Below are positions 11,494-23,937 of a DNA stretch of 64,000 nucleotides, piece by piece. The position numbers and the translations under genes are program-made. Each line of letters starts with the position of its first letter. The stretch's first letter is position 1. The DNA comes from Miscanthus floridulus (lineage: Eukaryota > Streptophyta > Magnoliopsida > Poales > Poaceae). The stretch spans positions 29,218,248-29,282,247 of the forward strand of contig NC_089598.1 in the NCBI RefSeq assembly GCF_019320115.1, read 5' to 3'. The notes under the pieces were generated by a model. That model ran no database searches. It saw only the letters and a program-made list of their open reading frames with translations, and was not told the origin of the DNA.

Positions 11494-11678
11494 CTAGTTG
11501 AGAACTCCATCTGATGTCTTCTCGATGACGAAAGTGTCCCAAAAACATTTCCCCGACTGTTTCCGTCAGGCGTTGGCAACTGATGTTTCGGACCAGTATC
11601 GGCTCTTGCTGCAAACCAATGCGGCACTCACCACTAAGCCGCGCTTCCACTCTGAAGTTTGAAGTGTTCCATACATGT

Positions 11679-11798
11679 CCTGTTCGCCCGGTCGTAAATG
11701 ATTGTAAATTTCCAGCCAGAATAGTAGTTTTCTCTCACACTAAACCAGCCGTAATAATCCACGATCGTATACGATCGTTTCAGCCCCAACCGAACAGG
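11679..11798. mobile_element. MITE, family M1, copy 3
   Basis: Perfect outer ends CCTGTTCG and CGAACAGG. The interior has AAATTTCCAGCCAGAATAGT and TTTTCTCTCACA, and is closest to the copy at 8938-9060. Confidence 0.7.
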
Positions 11799-11831
11799 CT
11801 GACAATTGTTTGGACTGCATGTTCAGAAACC

Positions 11832-12246
11832 TGATCTAACAACTGCAGCGCTGGTCTAAAACGTAGATCAGAGGATAATCTTGATTTAGACGGGGAAACT
11901 TGTTCCTGTACCTCGCCCTTGCGCAGTTGCGTCCATGGCGCTGCAGCGACGTGGACGCCGGTGTCGTGGCAGCGTAGGTGCGGTGGAGACCAGAGGACGG
12001 GGGCTGCCGGCGGCGCTTCCCGTCACTTGCAGCGCTGCCCACGATCGGAGGGGCTACTAGGGTTCTTCGGTAGGGTCCAGTGACGGCGTTGAACCTCGTG
12101 TCTTGTACCCCGGCCCCCACCTCCTTCTTATAGCGCTGTGTGACAGGGGCCCGCCGACCAGTGGTTGATTGTGTGTCCCCGATCAGGACACAGTCAAGGG
12201 GTCCGACACGGTCGTTGGACTGAGTCGGATGAGATCAATCCTAACA
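11832..12246 (-). repeat. 3' LTR of Copia D
   Basis: About 415 bp, homologous over most of its length to 31536-31944 (shared AAAACGTAGATCAG, GGGTTCTTCGGTAGGGTCCA and GATGAGATCAATCCTAACA). Left boundary approximate. Confidence 0.75.
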
Positions 12247-12469
12247 TTCTCCCCCTTGATCTCACCTTATGACTTAAACTTAACTTACTTACTTTATCTT
12301 GCTCCCATTCCATCACAGATCAGTGCATAGAGTGTGCCTCATCGTCACGGTCTGTTGCCATTAGATTAAACAGCTACAACGCACATCTCTGTTTTGAAAC
12401 AGATACTCAACTAGGCCCTTAGTATCCAGAAATCATAGGCTTTCCCATAAATCCATGTCGACTGTGTGT

Positions 12470-14180
12470 TCTCTGAACGCACTGGGTGGTTAGCCTTTGG
12501 TAAGCGGATCCACAAGTACTTACTCGGTACTTATGTGCTCAATGCTTTCAAAATGATTCTAGATTTTCTCCTTTACAACATATTCCTTAGTGTCGATGTG
12601 TTTGGCAGCACACTTGACTTGTTGTCTTAGGAGTTAACTTACTTTAAATTGTTATTGTTGTTGTCTACCATTATTAAATCCGGATATAAATTCTCTTAAC
12701 CTCCTTTTGCCTGTTCCTTAAGCCTCATGACAAGCCATACTATGGTATGCATCACTGATGACACCCCAACCGCTTCTTTGGAGCTTTTCCACAATAATAC
12801 TTCAACTACGAGTGTTTGACAACTACTGTGGATTTTACTACATATCTCGCAAAGACTTAACTTTTTGTACCCTCAACTAATTAAGAGTACTTATTCTTTC
12901 TTACTCAGCATGAGGCCTATGATACTTTGCAAAATTGCAAGACATTCTCAACTCAATTCTAGTGATCTATATCTGAATTGGACTTCTGCTAAAATATCCC
13001 GGATACATAAACTACATCAAGGTAAGTTCTTACTTGTACTTGTACACACATCAAGCTTTCAATAGCTGAAGCATATGGAACCATATTCTTTTGATCGATC
13101 TCATATCGGTTCATGGAACACTTAAAGTTGCCAAATCCATTACCCTTGACTATAGAAGCAGGCATAGATTTACTCACATGCATACTTTACTTCTTTAGAA
13201 TATTTTCTAAGCATGCCTTTGCGATAGTCCTAATACCCCATTTTATTCTATCTCGGTGAATTTTGATTCCTTGAACCAATGACGCTTCACCAAGATCATT
13301 CACATTGAAACTTGAGGGCAAAACTTCTTCTCCAATAACAAATTAACATCACTACTAATGAGTAGAATGTCATCTATTCATAGGTTGTGGAAAGTGATTT
13401 TCCATTCTTGAGCTTTGCATAAATGCTATTGTCCTTCTTATTTTCTTTAAAAAACCTAAACTTTCTTATCGTTTCATCAACTTCAAATACTACTGTCTAG
13501 AGACTTACTTCTAACCCATAAATGTATTTCTACAGGCGGCATCTCTTATGTTCTTTTCTTCCACGACAAAACCCTTTTGGGGTTATGCCATGTAAACGTT
13601 TTCATATAAATCCCCAATGAGAAATGTCGTCTTTACATCCATCTGATGTATTTCTAAATCGTAATATGCCATGAACACCATTATGATTCTAAAGAATCCT
13701 TGCATGAGACTGGAGAGAAAACTCTCATTGTAATCTTTTCATTCTCTTTGCATAAAGCATATTGCTACAAGTCGTGTTTTATATCTTTCTATATTCACTT
13801 TGGAGTCACATTTTGTCTTGTAGACTCATTAATAGCCTACTGTTTTTGCTCCATTAGGAATTACTTCTAAGTCTCAAACATCATTGGTATTCAACGAATT
13901 CATTTCAACTTCCATAGCTTTCTGCCATTTAAACGAGTAAACGTTTCTCATGGCTTCTTTAAATGAGGTAGAATCACCCTCCATTTGAATTTCTTTACTA
14001 ACATAGACTTTATAGTCATTGGAAAAACTGGTTTACTAATTCTTTAAGATCTTCTGGGGCCTCATCTACTGGCACTTTTATATGGAGCTGTTGTTGCTCT
14101 TCATTGCCAAGAGACAATTGATTCTACAGGCTACTGTATTACAAGATCCTTGTTTATATTATTCATCTTCTTCAAAAAGC
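12470..14180 (-). pseudogene. Copia D pol remnant: reverse transcriptase and RNase H
   Basis: Minus-strand translation shows the RT start (KAMEVEMNSLNTNDV then DLEVIPNGAKTVG, about 13840-13930), the RT core HQMDVKTTFLIGDLYENVYM (about 13590-13660) and the RNase H tail VDPLTKG (about 12500). Frames shift and in-frame stops are frequent. Copia order is assumed because RNase H follows RT and the polypurine tract lies just after it. Not coding today. Confidence 0.75.
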
Positions 14181-15652
14181 CAACAATAGGTATTGTATAA
14201 GTCATACAACATCAACAGGTATTGAGAGATTCGTTGTTTTTGAATCACTGAAGTGAGCATGCAGTCCCGCTTTTCTTTAAGTCTTAGGTCTCTATATACC
14301 TCTACATGCCATGCTCCACCAAATCTTTCCATCTTTTCTAAAGATAGTGTATCTTCAAATATCTTATTTTGGGTTTAATCTGTTAAAATCTTATATGGCA
14401 CTTTAAGCACCACCTTAACATCTTTGAGACTGACTACGCTATTTTCCAGTCAGAACTTTAAAAGGTCCAGGAATTTAGCTATTTCTCTGTTTAGGGGTGT
14501 CATTGTTGTAACCGTTGTACTCCTCCAACGTCCTTTATCTCACTCTTAATGAAGAGTATCTTTCTTAATTGATCTTTATCTCACTCTTAATGAAGAGTAT
14601 TTTTCTTAATTGATATTAATATTCTCCCCCTTAAAATATGGCATGAACTTTACTACCATAATTTCAATAACTATTTAGAAAGCCCGTAAACGAGGAGACA
14701 CTTATAACTTACTTCATTCACATGATTGTGTCATGTAAACAAAGTTATTTCTTGATCCATTTAGGAGTACACTTTTCTTAATTCACTTTAAGAACTCAAC
14801 GATGTCTTTCATTAGCGGTACTTTTGCAAGTCACGCTTGCATCTTTTTCTTATCCTTTGGTTAGTATTGACCATAACGATGCATTTCTATTGTACCATGG
14901 TCAATACTAGGATAGCATAAGAGTTACCCAAACTTATCTCGCTATGTGGGGTACAAAAACATATGATTCATCATAAAACTTCTCCCGCCATGCAGGATGG
15001 ACTAGCATAATTACTATGCCAAAACTTCTCTCCATGCGGGATACATCTATACGAAATCTTAGTCATGACGACTAAAACATTCACTTATACTTCATTTTTC
15101 AATTAAATCTTCCCGTTTGTTCCAATTTAATCAAAAAATTTGTAAACAAACTCAAATATGTCCTAAACTGGCTTGACTCAAGCCTTTTCATTCACATACC
15201 CTAGCATTGCAGCCCGTTGGCATGCAGCCGAGTGATCTCGTCGGTTAAAAATAAAACATACAATATGCTTCTGCATTAATTCTACATCACCGTTGGGCAG
15301 AAAATAGAATTAATGCATAAATCTCATAAATTAACTTAAAATCCATATAACTACTCATTAAAATTAAATTCTTTCATTGGCTCGAATTTAATTAGATGAT
15401 AATCAACTTCATTGCAGCGGAAATATGTTAATAAAATATATTCTATTAGTTCAGAAATATTTCTTGGTCCTTATCTACTCTCTGAAAAATTGACCACGTT
15501 GGTGTAAAATTTATCAGAGATTTAAACCTCAAACTTAAATTAATTATAATATTGTCATCATCAACGTTGGTCAGAAAATGACAATAGAGGATAAGCACAA
15601 TCATAATTCACTAAATATAACTGCTCTTTAAATTAAATTCTCCCATTGGTTC

Positions 15653-17192
15653 TGAAAGCATCTAGGCCCCTTGTTGGGTTTCGGTGATTAATGACAATAC
15701 AATATTACTATGACTAACGTGTATTTTGCAGAGGCAATTAAGTTAGGTCATGGTAATGGAGATCGATTAGGCAATCAAGGTGGTCATGCCCCTACGATGG
15801 AAATCATTTCGGTTTTCAAAGGATGGACGACAAGGTTAAGGATGACTAGTTCTAAGTGTCGATTGGAGTTGGAGAGACACTTAGAGTAGTTTAGGACTTT
15901 GTTTTTCCTTTGATCTAGATGAGTCTAGTGAGTTAGGTGTGGTGCACACTTGTTAAAACTAGCACTAGGTAGCTCCACAACAGCCCTATGATCCTATGGA
16001 GCAAACTTCATTCACATATGATCGAGAGTTGGAAGTGAATGAAGGGTCAAATGCTGACCAGACGCTGGCTCCGGTGCGACCGGACGCTGGCCATAGGGTC
16101 CGGTCAGTTCATTTGATCAAGGAGATTGCGTTCGATGCGACCGGACGCTAAGTGCTGAAGTGACCGAACGCTGAGTGGCAGCATCCGGTCGACTCCAGTA
16201 TGGTTCCAGAAGAGTGAATCTACGACCGGACACGTCCGGTCAATACTGATCGGACCCTGAGGATCCAGCATCTGGTCGAGTACAGTAAGGTTCTAGTGAG
16301 GGTTTAATGCGACCGGATGCGTCTAGTCAGTGGTGATCGGACCCTACCAGCGTCCGATCAACACTTAATCACTGGTGTGCGGGTTGAACTGACCGGAGCG
16401 TCCGGTCAACATGACCGGAGCGTCCGGTCACCCCGCAGAGGCACATAACGACTGCCTTATAAATAGAAGCTCCACTCGTGTGTGGAGTTACTTTTGCTCA
16501 TTCCAACAGCTGAGAAACACGTTTGTGAGTGCCAAGAAGAGCAAGGTCCTAGTGAGGTGATTGAGATTTGAGAATCCAAGAGAGTAGCCTCATTAGTGAA
16601 TCAAGAGTAGCAAAGTGTGCATCCATCGTTCTCATTAGGCTTCGTGTGGTCAAGTGAGGGTTCGTGCTTGTTACTCTTGGTGATCGCCATCACCTATATG
16701 GCTTGGTGGTGATTGGGAGCTTGGTGATCACCCGGCGGAGCTTGTGGGTGACCCAACTCAAGTTGTGAGCGGTTTTGGGTGATTCACCATGACGAAGTGT
16801 TGAAGAATCAACCTGTAGAGAGCACTTGATCCTTGCGCGGATCAAGGGGGAGCTACACCCTTGTGTGGGTGCTCCAATGAGGACTAGTGGGGAGTGGCGA
16901 CTCTCCGATACCTCAGCAAAACATCACCGCGTTCCTCTCTCTCTATTTTACTTTGAGTATTTACTTTGAGCATTTACTTTGAGCAATTTAATACTTGTTT
17001 TTACATTCATAGAATTGCCATGCTAGAGTAAGTTTGGAACATAGGTTGCAAGTCCTTTGTGCGTTAGATTGATAGAAACACTTTTCTAGGCATAAGGGGT
17101 TAATTGGGCTAACCGTAGGATTTACTTATTGCAAGAAAATTTAGAATTAGCCCAATTCACCCCCCCCCCTCTTGGGCATCTTGATCCTTTCA
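15653..17192 (+). repeat. 5' LTR of Copia A
   Basis: 1540 bp. Homologous to the 3' LTR starting at 26949 but with indels: the 3' LTR has about 37 extra bases near 27210-27245 and lacks about 85 bases around 16090-16180. It carries a cluster of GACCGGA...TCCGGTC palindromes at about 16060-16440, a TATA-like CTTATAAATAGAAGC near 16456, and a C-rich run just before the end. Confidence 0.9.
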
Positions 17193-17194
17193 AT

Positions 17195-17207
17195 TGGTAT
17201 CAGAGCC
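17195..17207 (+). promoter_or_regulatory. Primer binding site of Copia A
   Basis: TGGTATCAGAGCC, complementary to the 3' end of initiator Met tRNA, two bases after the LTR end. Confidence 0.9.
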
Positions 17208-17245
17208 TCGTACTCACGTTTTTAAGCTTAATCGCTTAGAGCAAG

Positions 17246-19320
17246 ATGTCTCACAGGGATGGACCTCCTCCTATCTTTGAGGGAGATGACTTTCCATATT
17301 GGAAAATCCGTATGGAGGCGTACTTAGAAGCTCTAGATGTTGGTATACTTAGAGCCGCCACACAAGGCTTCCCAAAACCTCAGGATGCTACACACTTACA
17401 AGGCGATGAGGTTAATTATGAAAAGTGGAATGCAAAGGCTTGAAACAACATCTTTAGAGGCCTTTATAAAGATGTGTTCAACCGCGTAAGGAACCATAAA
17501 GACGCCCATGCACTATGGTTGGACGTTTATGCGCTCCATGAGAGAACCAAGAGTGAGCGTGAGGAACGCTATCATCTTGTGATTAAAAAGCTAAATTCAT
17601 TTGAGATGCTTCCCAAAGAATGTGCTAATGAGATGTATTCATGTTTGAATGTTCTTGTAGAGGAAGTTAATGGGCTTGGACTTACTCAAATATCACCATC
17701 CGACGTTGTGAGAAAGATCTTGAGTGTCCTCCTCATTGACAAATATGGGCATATTATGACCGTGCTACACCAAGGTGATCTTTCCACCGCTACACCGACA
17801 CAAATCTTGGGAAAGATCAATGCTCATGAGATGTACATGCACATCACGCCACAAGATGGCTCATCCTCTACCAAGAAGAAAGAGAAGGACATAGCATTCA
17901 AAGCTAGCCAAGATAAGGGCAAAGCAAGACTTAAGTATGAGAGCTCAAGTGATGAAGAAGATGAAGATGAAGATCTTGCTCTCATGGTGAAGAAAGCTAC
18001 CAAAATGCTAAAGAATCTAAACAAGAGTGGCATCAAGTTCGATGGCAAGAAGAAGAAGTTCTTTATAAGCTCTAGAAGAAAGCCAATCTCCGAAATGGAT
18101 TGCTTTAATTGTGGTGAACTTGGTCATCTAGCACATCAATGCATCAAGCCCAAGAAAGACAAGTTCAAGAACAAAAACAAGGGCAAGAAAGATGACTCAA
18201 GTAATGAAGATGAAGATGAGAAGAAGAAGAACAAGCCATACAAGAAGAGAGATGGCAAAAAGAGGGACTTCCACAAGAAGAAGAAGAGTGGAAAGGCCTA
18301 CAACATCAGTGATTGGCTCACGAACATTGATTCATCTAGTGGATCATCCGATGATGATAGTGAAAATGAGAAGGTGGCCGCCATTGCTATTGATCTTTCA
18401 TCTTCACCGCCACCAACGCCATCATCCTCTACACACCTATGCCTTATGGCCAAGGGTGAATGCAAGGTAAAAAATAATGATGATAGTAGTCATGATGAGC
18501 AAGCTAGTGATGATGATAGCGATAGCGATGATGATGATTCACCTTCATATGATGATCTTGTCAAAATACTAAAACAATACACTAAGATCATTAGAAAGAG
18601 TAGAGCTAAAAATGAAAAGCTTGATGCTAAAAATGATTCACTCTTAGCAAAATGCGATACATTGGAAAAGGCTAATGTTGAGCTTAAAGAGACAAATGAT
18701 GCTATATTATCCAAACTCAAGGAGCTCAAATCTTCTAAGAAAGAGCTTAAAGATAAACATGATAAACTTGAGTGGGTGCACAATGAGCTCATCACTAGCC
18801 ACAACAAGCTAAAAGATAAACATACAACTCTAAAGATCAATTATGATACTCTTGTTATTGCTCAAGAATTTTTACCAAATGAGCCACATGATGCTACTAA
18901 CCATGTTTGTCATATTGATATAGCTACATCATGTGATGATTTGATTGATGAGAGCATTGAGCAAGGATCTAGTGGCAAAGGCAAGAAAGTGGTTGAGCGC
19001 AATGACTATGATGAATATGTCAAGCTCAAGAATACAAATGAAAAGATCATGAAGATCTTGAAGAGATGAAAAGCCACAACACCATTGTGTTAGAAACTCT
19101 TGATCATGATGAAGAGTTGATCCTTGAGAATGAGAAGCTCAAAGAAGAAAACAAGAAGCTCAAGGAAGAGAAGAACAATGATATTCTCAAGGAAGAGAAC
19201 AAGAAGCTCAAGATGGAGAAAGAGCATCTCAAGATGGGATTGAGCAAGTTTGCAAGAGGCAAGCATCTCCAAAGTGAGCTACTCATAAACACTACCATGA
19301 AGATGGACAAGAGAGAATAA
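17246..19320 (+). pseudogene. Copia A gag (nucleocapsid precursor)
   Basis: Frame from 17246 (MSHRDGPPPIFEGDDFPYWK) runs to 19069 with one internal TGA at 17441-17443, where a CGA-to-TGA change is likely. It holds the retrotransposon gag core (about residues 75-200), acidic Ser/Asp stretches, and a CCHC zinc knuckle CFNCGELGHLAHQC at about 18101-18142. A Lys/Glu-rich coiled coil follows and continues in another frame at 19066-19320 after a one-base shift. Gag coats and packages element RNA in the cytoplasm. The C-terminal part, which in relatives continues up to the protease, is abruptly joined to the protease tail near 19320, so a deletion has removed the segment in between. Confidence 0.88.
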
Positions 19321-22300
19321 CATTTGGAGATAACTCAAAGGGCAAGGTTAAAGGATTGGGCAAAGTGGCAATATCAAATGATCATTTCATCTCCAATGTG
19401 CTTTATGTTGCTTCATTGAGCTTCAACTTGCTATCCGTTGGACAATTGTGTGATCTTGGCTTCCAATGCTTGTTCACCGAGAAGGAGGTTGTTGTATCCA
19501 AGGTAGATGATAATCAAGTGATATTCAATGGATTTAGATACAACAACTTATATCTAGTGGACTTCACCTTCCGAAGATGCAAATTTGAAGACTTGCCTAT
19601 TCACCAAAACAACACTTGGGTGGCTATGGCATAGAAGACTTGCTCATGTTGGGATGAGCTCACTCAAGAAGCTTATGAAGAATGATTTGGTGAGAGGGTT
19701 GAAGGATGTGAAGTTTGAAAAGGACAAGCTTTGTAGTGCATGTCAAGCCGGCAAGCAAGTTGCAAATACTCATCCAACCAAAGCTTTCATGTCAACCATA
19801 AGAGTGCTAGAACTCCTTCACATAGATTTATTTGGACCAACAACATACAAGAGTTTGGGAGGAAATTTTATTGTCTTGTGATTGTTGATGACTATTCAAG
19901 GTATACATGGGTATTCTTTCTTCATGACAAATCCAAAGTTGCATCTTATTTCAAGAAGTTTGCTAAGAGAGCACAAAATGAATTTGAAGTAAAGCTCAAG
20001 AAGATAAGAAGTGACAATGGGAAAGAATTTGACAACACAAACATAGAAGCTTATTGTGATGAAGTTGGAATCAAACATGAAGTCTCCGCAACTTATACTC
20101 CTCAACAAAATGGTGTAGTTGAGAGGAAGAACCAAACATTGATCACTCTAGCAAGAATAATGCTTGATGAGTATAACACCCCCGAAGCTCTATGGGCAGA
20201 AGCAATCAACACTGCATGCTATGCATCCAATCGCCTATTCCTTCAAAAGTTTTTTGGCAAGACACCTTATGAGTTGCTCAATGGGAAGAAGCCAGATGTC
20301 TTCTTTAGGGTGTTTGGTTGCAAATGCTACATCTACAAAAGAGGCAACACCTAGGTAAGTTCCAAAGACATTGTGATATTGGTTTTCTTATTGGTTACTC
20401 ATCAAAGTCCAAAGCATATAGAGTATTTAATCATGCCACCAGGCTTGGTTGAAGAAACATATGATGTGGAATTTGATGAATCTAATGGCTTCCAAGGAGC
20501 ACATGAGAATCTTGATGATGTAGGTGATGAATCATTGAGGGAGGCTATGAAGAATATTCTGGTGGGAGACATCAAGCCAAAAGATGATGAAGATGATGTA
20601 CAAGTCATTGATCAATCCTTCTTCATCAAGTGTGCCACAAGATGGTGAAAAAGATGGAAGAGTAGAAAATAAAGATACTCATATCTCCCATGAGCAAATG
20701 GTGGTACAAGCACAAGATGTTGATGCTCCACAACCTCCTCCTCAAGTGGTCAATAGAAGAAATACACCTCTCCTACAAGATCATCCACAAGATCTCATCA
20801 TAGGGAGTCCATCAAAGGGTGTAATGACTCGATCTCAAAAACTTGCTTCATTTATTGCTCATCACTCTTTTGTCTCTTGCTATGAGCCTACCAAGATAGA
20901 AGAAGCTCTTAAAGATCCGGAATGGATCAATGCCATGCATAAAGAGTTGAACAACTTCACTCGCAATGAAGTTTGGACTCTTGAAGAGCGGCCAAAAGGT
21001 GCAAGAGTCATTGGAACAAAGTGGGTGTTCCGCAATAAGCAAGATGATCAAGGTGTTGTTGTGAGGAACAAGGCAAGACTAGTTGCAAAGGGGTTCTCCC
21101 AAGTTGAAGGTTTGGATTTTGGAGAGACCTTTGCACCGGTTGCAAGATTAGAAGCCATCCGTATCCTACTTGCATATGCATCACATCATGAAATGAAACT
21201 ATATCAAATGGATGTAAAAAGTGTATTTTTAAATGGCTTTATTAATGAACTAGTCTATGTTGATCAACCTCCCGGGTTTGAAGACCCTAGATATCCTAAT
21301 CATGTTTATAGGTTGTCCAAGGCACTATATGGGCTTAAGTAAGCCCCAAGAGCTTGGTATGAGTGTCTTCGGGACTTCCTCATTGAGAAGGGCTTCACCA
21401 TTGGGAAGGTCGACACCACACTATTCACCAAGAAGCTTGATGGGCATATCTTCATTTGTCAAGTATATGTTGTTGATATCATCTTTGAATCATCAAATGA
21501 AGACTCATGCAAAGAATTTGGTGAATTGATGTCAAAGGAGTTCGAGATTTCCATGATTGGTGAGCTTACATTCTTTCTTAGTTTTCAAGTCAAGCAAATG
21601 AAAGAAGGCATCTTCATCTCTCAAGAGAAATACACAAAAGATCTTCTCAAGAGATTCAAGATGGATGAATGTAAGCCAATCAAGACACCAATGCCTACCA
21701 ATAGACATCTCGACCTAGATGAGGGAGGTAACCCAGTTGATCAAACTCTCTACCATTCCATGATTGGTAGCTTGTTATATTTAACCGCATCTAGGCCCGA
21801 CATCATGTTTAGTGTGTGTATGTGTGCTAGATTTCAAGCTAATCCTAAGGAAACACATTTAATTGCCGTAAAAAGAATCCTTAAGTATCTTAAGCACACA
21901 CCAAGCATTGGCCTTTAGTATCTTAAAGGAGCTATATTTGAATTAGTTGGCTATTCCGATTCGGATTATGCCGGTTGCAAAGTTGATAGAAAAAGCACAT
22001 CCAGAGGGTGCCATTTGCTTGGTAGATCACTTGTGTCTTGGTCCTCTAAGAAACAAAATAGTATGGCTTTGTCCACCGCCGAAGCAGAATATATTGCCAC
22101 GGGTGCTTGTTGTGCACAAATATTATACATGAAACAAATTTTGCTAGACTATGGTGTAGTTCTAGAAAAGGTACCTCTTTTGTGCGATAATAAAAGTGCG
22201 GTAAAACTTGCAAATAATCCGGTTCAACACTCTCGCACCAAGCACATAGATATCCGCAATCACTTTCTAAGAGATCATGTTGCTAAAAATGATATATCAC

Positions 22301-22425
22301 TAGAAGGTGTAAGAACCGAAGATCAATTAGCAGATATCTTCACTAAACCTCTGGATGAGGCTACATTTTGTAGATTGCGGAATGAGCTCAATGTGCTTGA
22401 TTTTAGCAACTTCACTAAAAATTGA
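19320..22425 (+). pseudogene. Copia A pol: protease tail, integrase, reverse transcriptase, RNase H
   Basis: Order: protease C-terminal part (ITFGDNSKGKVKGLGKV, no DSG active site), GAG-pre-integrase (WLWHRRLAHVGM ... CSACQAGK), integrase core with HIDLFGP, IRSDNGKEF and TPQQNGVVERKN (the DDE residues are present), RT ([22 protein letters not shown], catalytic box VYVVDIIF), RNase H ([25 protein letters not shown]) and a C-terminal [11 protein letters not shown]. Frameshifts lie near 19610, 19860 and 20620; stops include TAA at 21340-21342 and TAG at 21916-21918. The catalytic YVDD is YVVD here, which should kill RT. It ends at 22425. Confidence 0.9.
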
Positions 22426-23937
22426 GCTTGTGTTGTCCCTTGCATTGCATTGTAATATACAACATGTTTAATGCTTTATAATGCATATAGGGCTTGTCTA
22501 ACATGATTAAGATAACCGCCGAAAAGCGTGTGAAGAAGCTTAACCTTGGATCAAACTTGACAAGCAACTAGATTTACTTACAAGTATTGCATATGCATGA
22601 ATGTTGTTTTGTCGTTTTGTTCCATTTGCCCTCTTATTGCCTATTTTCTTAAAAAGAGCTATAGCCTAAGGCAAAATATTTTGAAAAATATGAGGGTTTG
22701 AGAGAGGTCACTCACATCAGTCCTAATTGGTGTTTATTTGGATCTTATTTGAGTTGGGACTCGATTGGGAATAGGCAGCGCGAAGGAACTTTGAAGATCT
22801 GCTAAAAAGGGTGACCAGACGCTGCACCGGACTCTGCAGTCTAGCGTTCGGTCAGTTGACAGGTGGTGAACTTGCTACAAAGGAGTGACCAGACTCTACC
22901 TTTCAACATCTAGTCAGATGACGTCTCAGCATCCAGTCGTGTGAAGAAGAATCAGGCTGAGTTGATCGGACTCTGGCTGCGTCCGGTCGGTGTTCACCGA
23001 ACACGTCCGGTCGTGATTCCAGAGGAATTGGACCTCTCTAGAATCGACAGGACACTGGGTGGTAGCGTTCGGTTGCTACCACCGAAGCGTCTGGTCAGTA
23101 GATATCATGCGGCATTAAGTCTCTTTCCTATTTTCCGTTTCTGACTCGTGAGGGCCACCCTATTTAATCAAAGCACCGACGATTTCTTTTGACCTAATCC
23201 ACTACTGACATCGTCGTGCCCCCATCGTCCCGTGCCGCCACATCATGCTCGCTGGATTCGCCACCTACGCACCTCCAGTGACTTCCCGCGCCGCTGAGCC
23301 CCGCATGCCTTAGCCCGTGCGCACGCCGCCGCTAGCCCATGTCCACGCCATCTCCAGCTGCTCGCGGCATCACCGCGCCTGCTCTGCGCCACCTAGCATG
23401 TCGTCGTGTCTTTCTTCCAGTGCCATCGAGGTTCCACACCGTGGCCTGCACCGCCGTGGTCTAGAGCTGCCTCTCTGCCGTCCACATCCAGTGTCGGTTA
23501 GGGTCTGACCTAATGCCATTGCCCTTGACCTAGCTCCTAACCCTCATTGCCTCGCTCGTAACCTAAATCAATTTCAAAGCATTGTTCTCCATTGCATCCA
23601 GGTCTATTGACTAACTGCTCACCGCCAACCCTAACTCGATGGTTCCCCCACGTGTCACTTTCCTTTTCTTTGGATCGTCGGTTCATCAGGTAGCATGCCA
23701 GTCGATTCAATTTTGTACCTACATTGCTTGCTCTCATAGGGTTTCGCATCTATTAGATATATCGTATTTACTTGTATATCCATCTATTCCATCGTGCAGC
23801 GAGTCGGTGTCGTTGAGGTGACAGGTGCTATTGTCAGTTAACTCAGAGCCAAGCTCATGAGTATGGATCAAGGCCAAGCCTCAAAAGTGTCAGTGGACAG
23901 TTGCTCTTGTCAGCGGCAGTGGTTCTAGTCAGATCAG
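22426..23937 (+). other. Copia A pol-ORF3 interval with GC palindromes
   Basis: Non-coding between pol and ORF3. About 22805-23105 holds eight or so further copies or half copies of the GACCGGAC / GTCCGGTC motif seen in the LTR. 23200-23520 is GC-rich with no recognised product. Confidence 0.6.

Larger units (their letters stand above)
11832..15652 (-). mobile_element. Decayed Copia retrotransposon D, 3' part (minus strand)
   Basis: Oriented on the minus strand. The 3' LTR (about 11832-12246) is preceded, in element orientation, by a polypurine tract (plus-strand TTCTCCCCCTTGATCTC at 12247-12263) and by a badly decayed pol. It is interrupted at 15652/15653 by Copia A; the 5' part resumes at 30413-31944. 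The very many stops show that this is the oldest layer of the nest. A 41 bp tandem duplication lies at 14533-14614. No clear 5 bp target duplication was seen at the outer ends. Confidence 0.75.

Noticed and set aside
14615..14640. A second polypurine tract (reversed CTCCCCCTT) suggesting another LTR inside D
   Set aside because: No LTR pair or target duplication supports a separate element.
17824..18840. Minus-strand Ser/Leu-rich frames opposite gag
   Set aside because: Antisense of the acidic/Lys-rich gag linkers; composition alone keeps them open.
19066..19320. Stand-alone coiled-coil gene
   Set aside because: It is the frameshifted continuation of Copia A gag.
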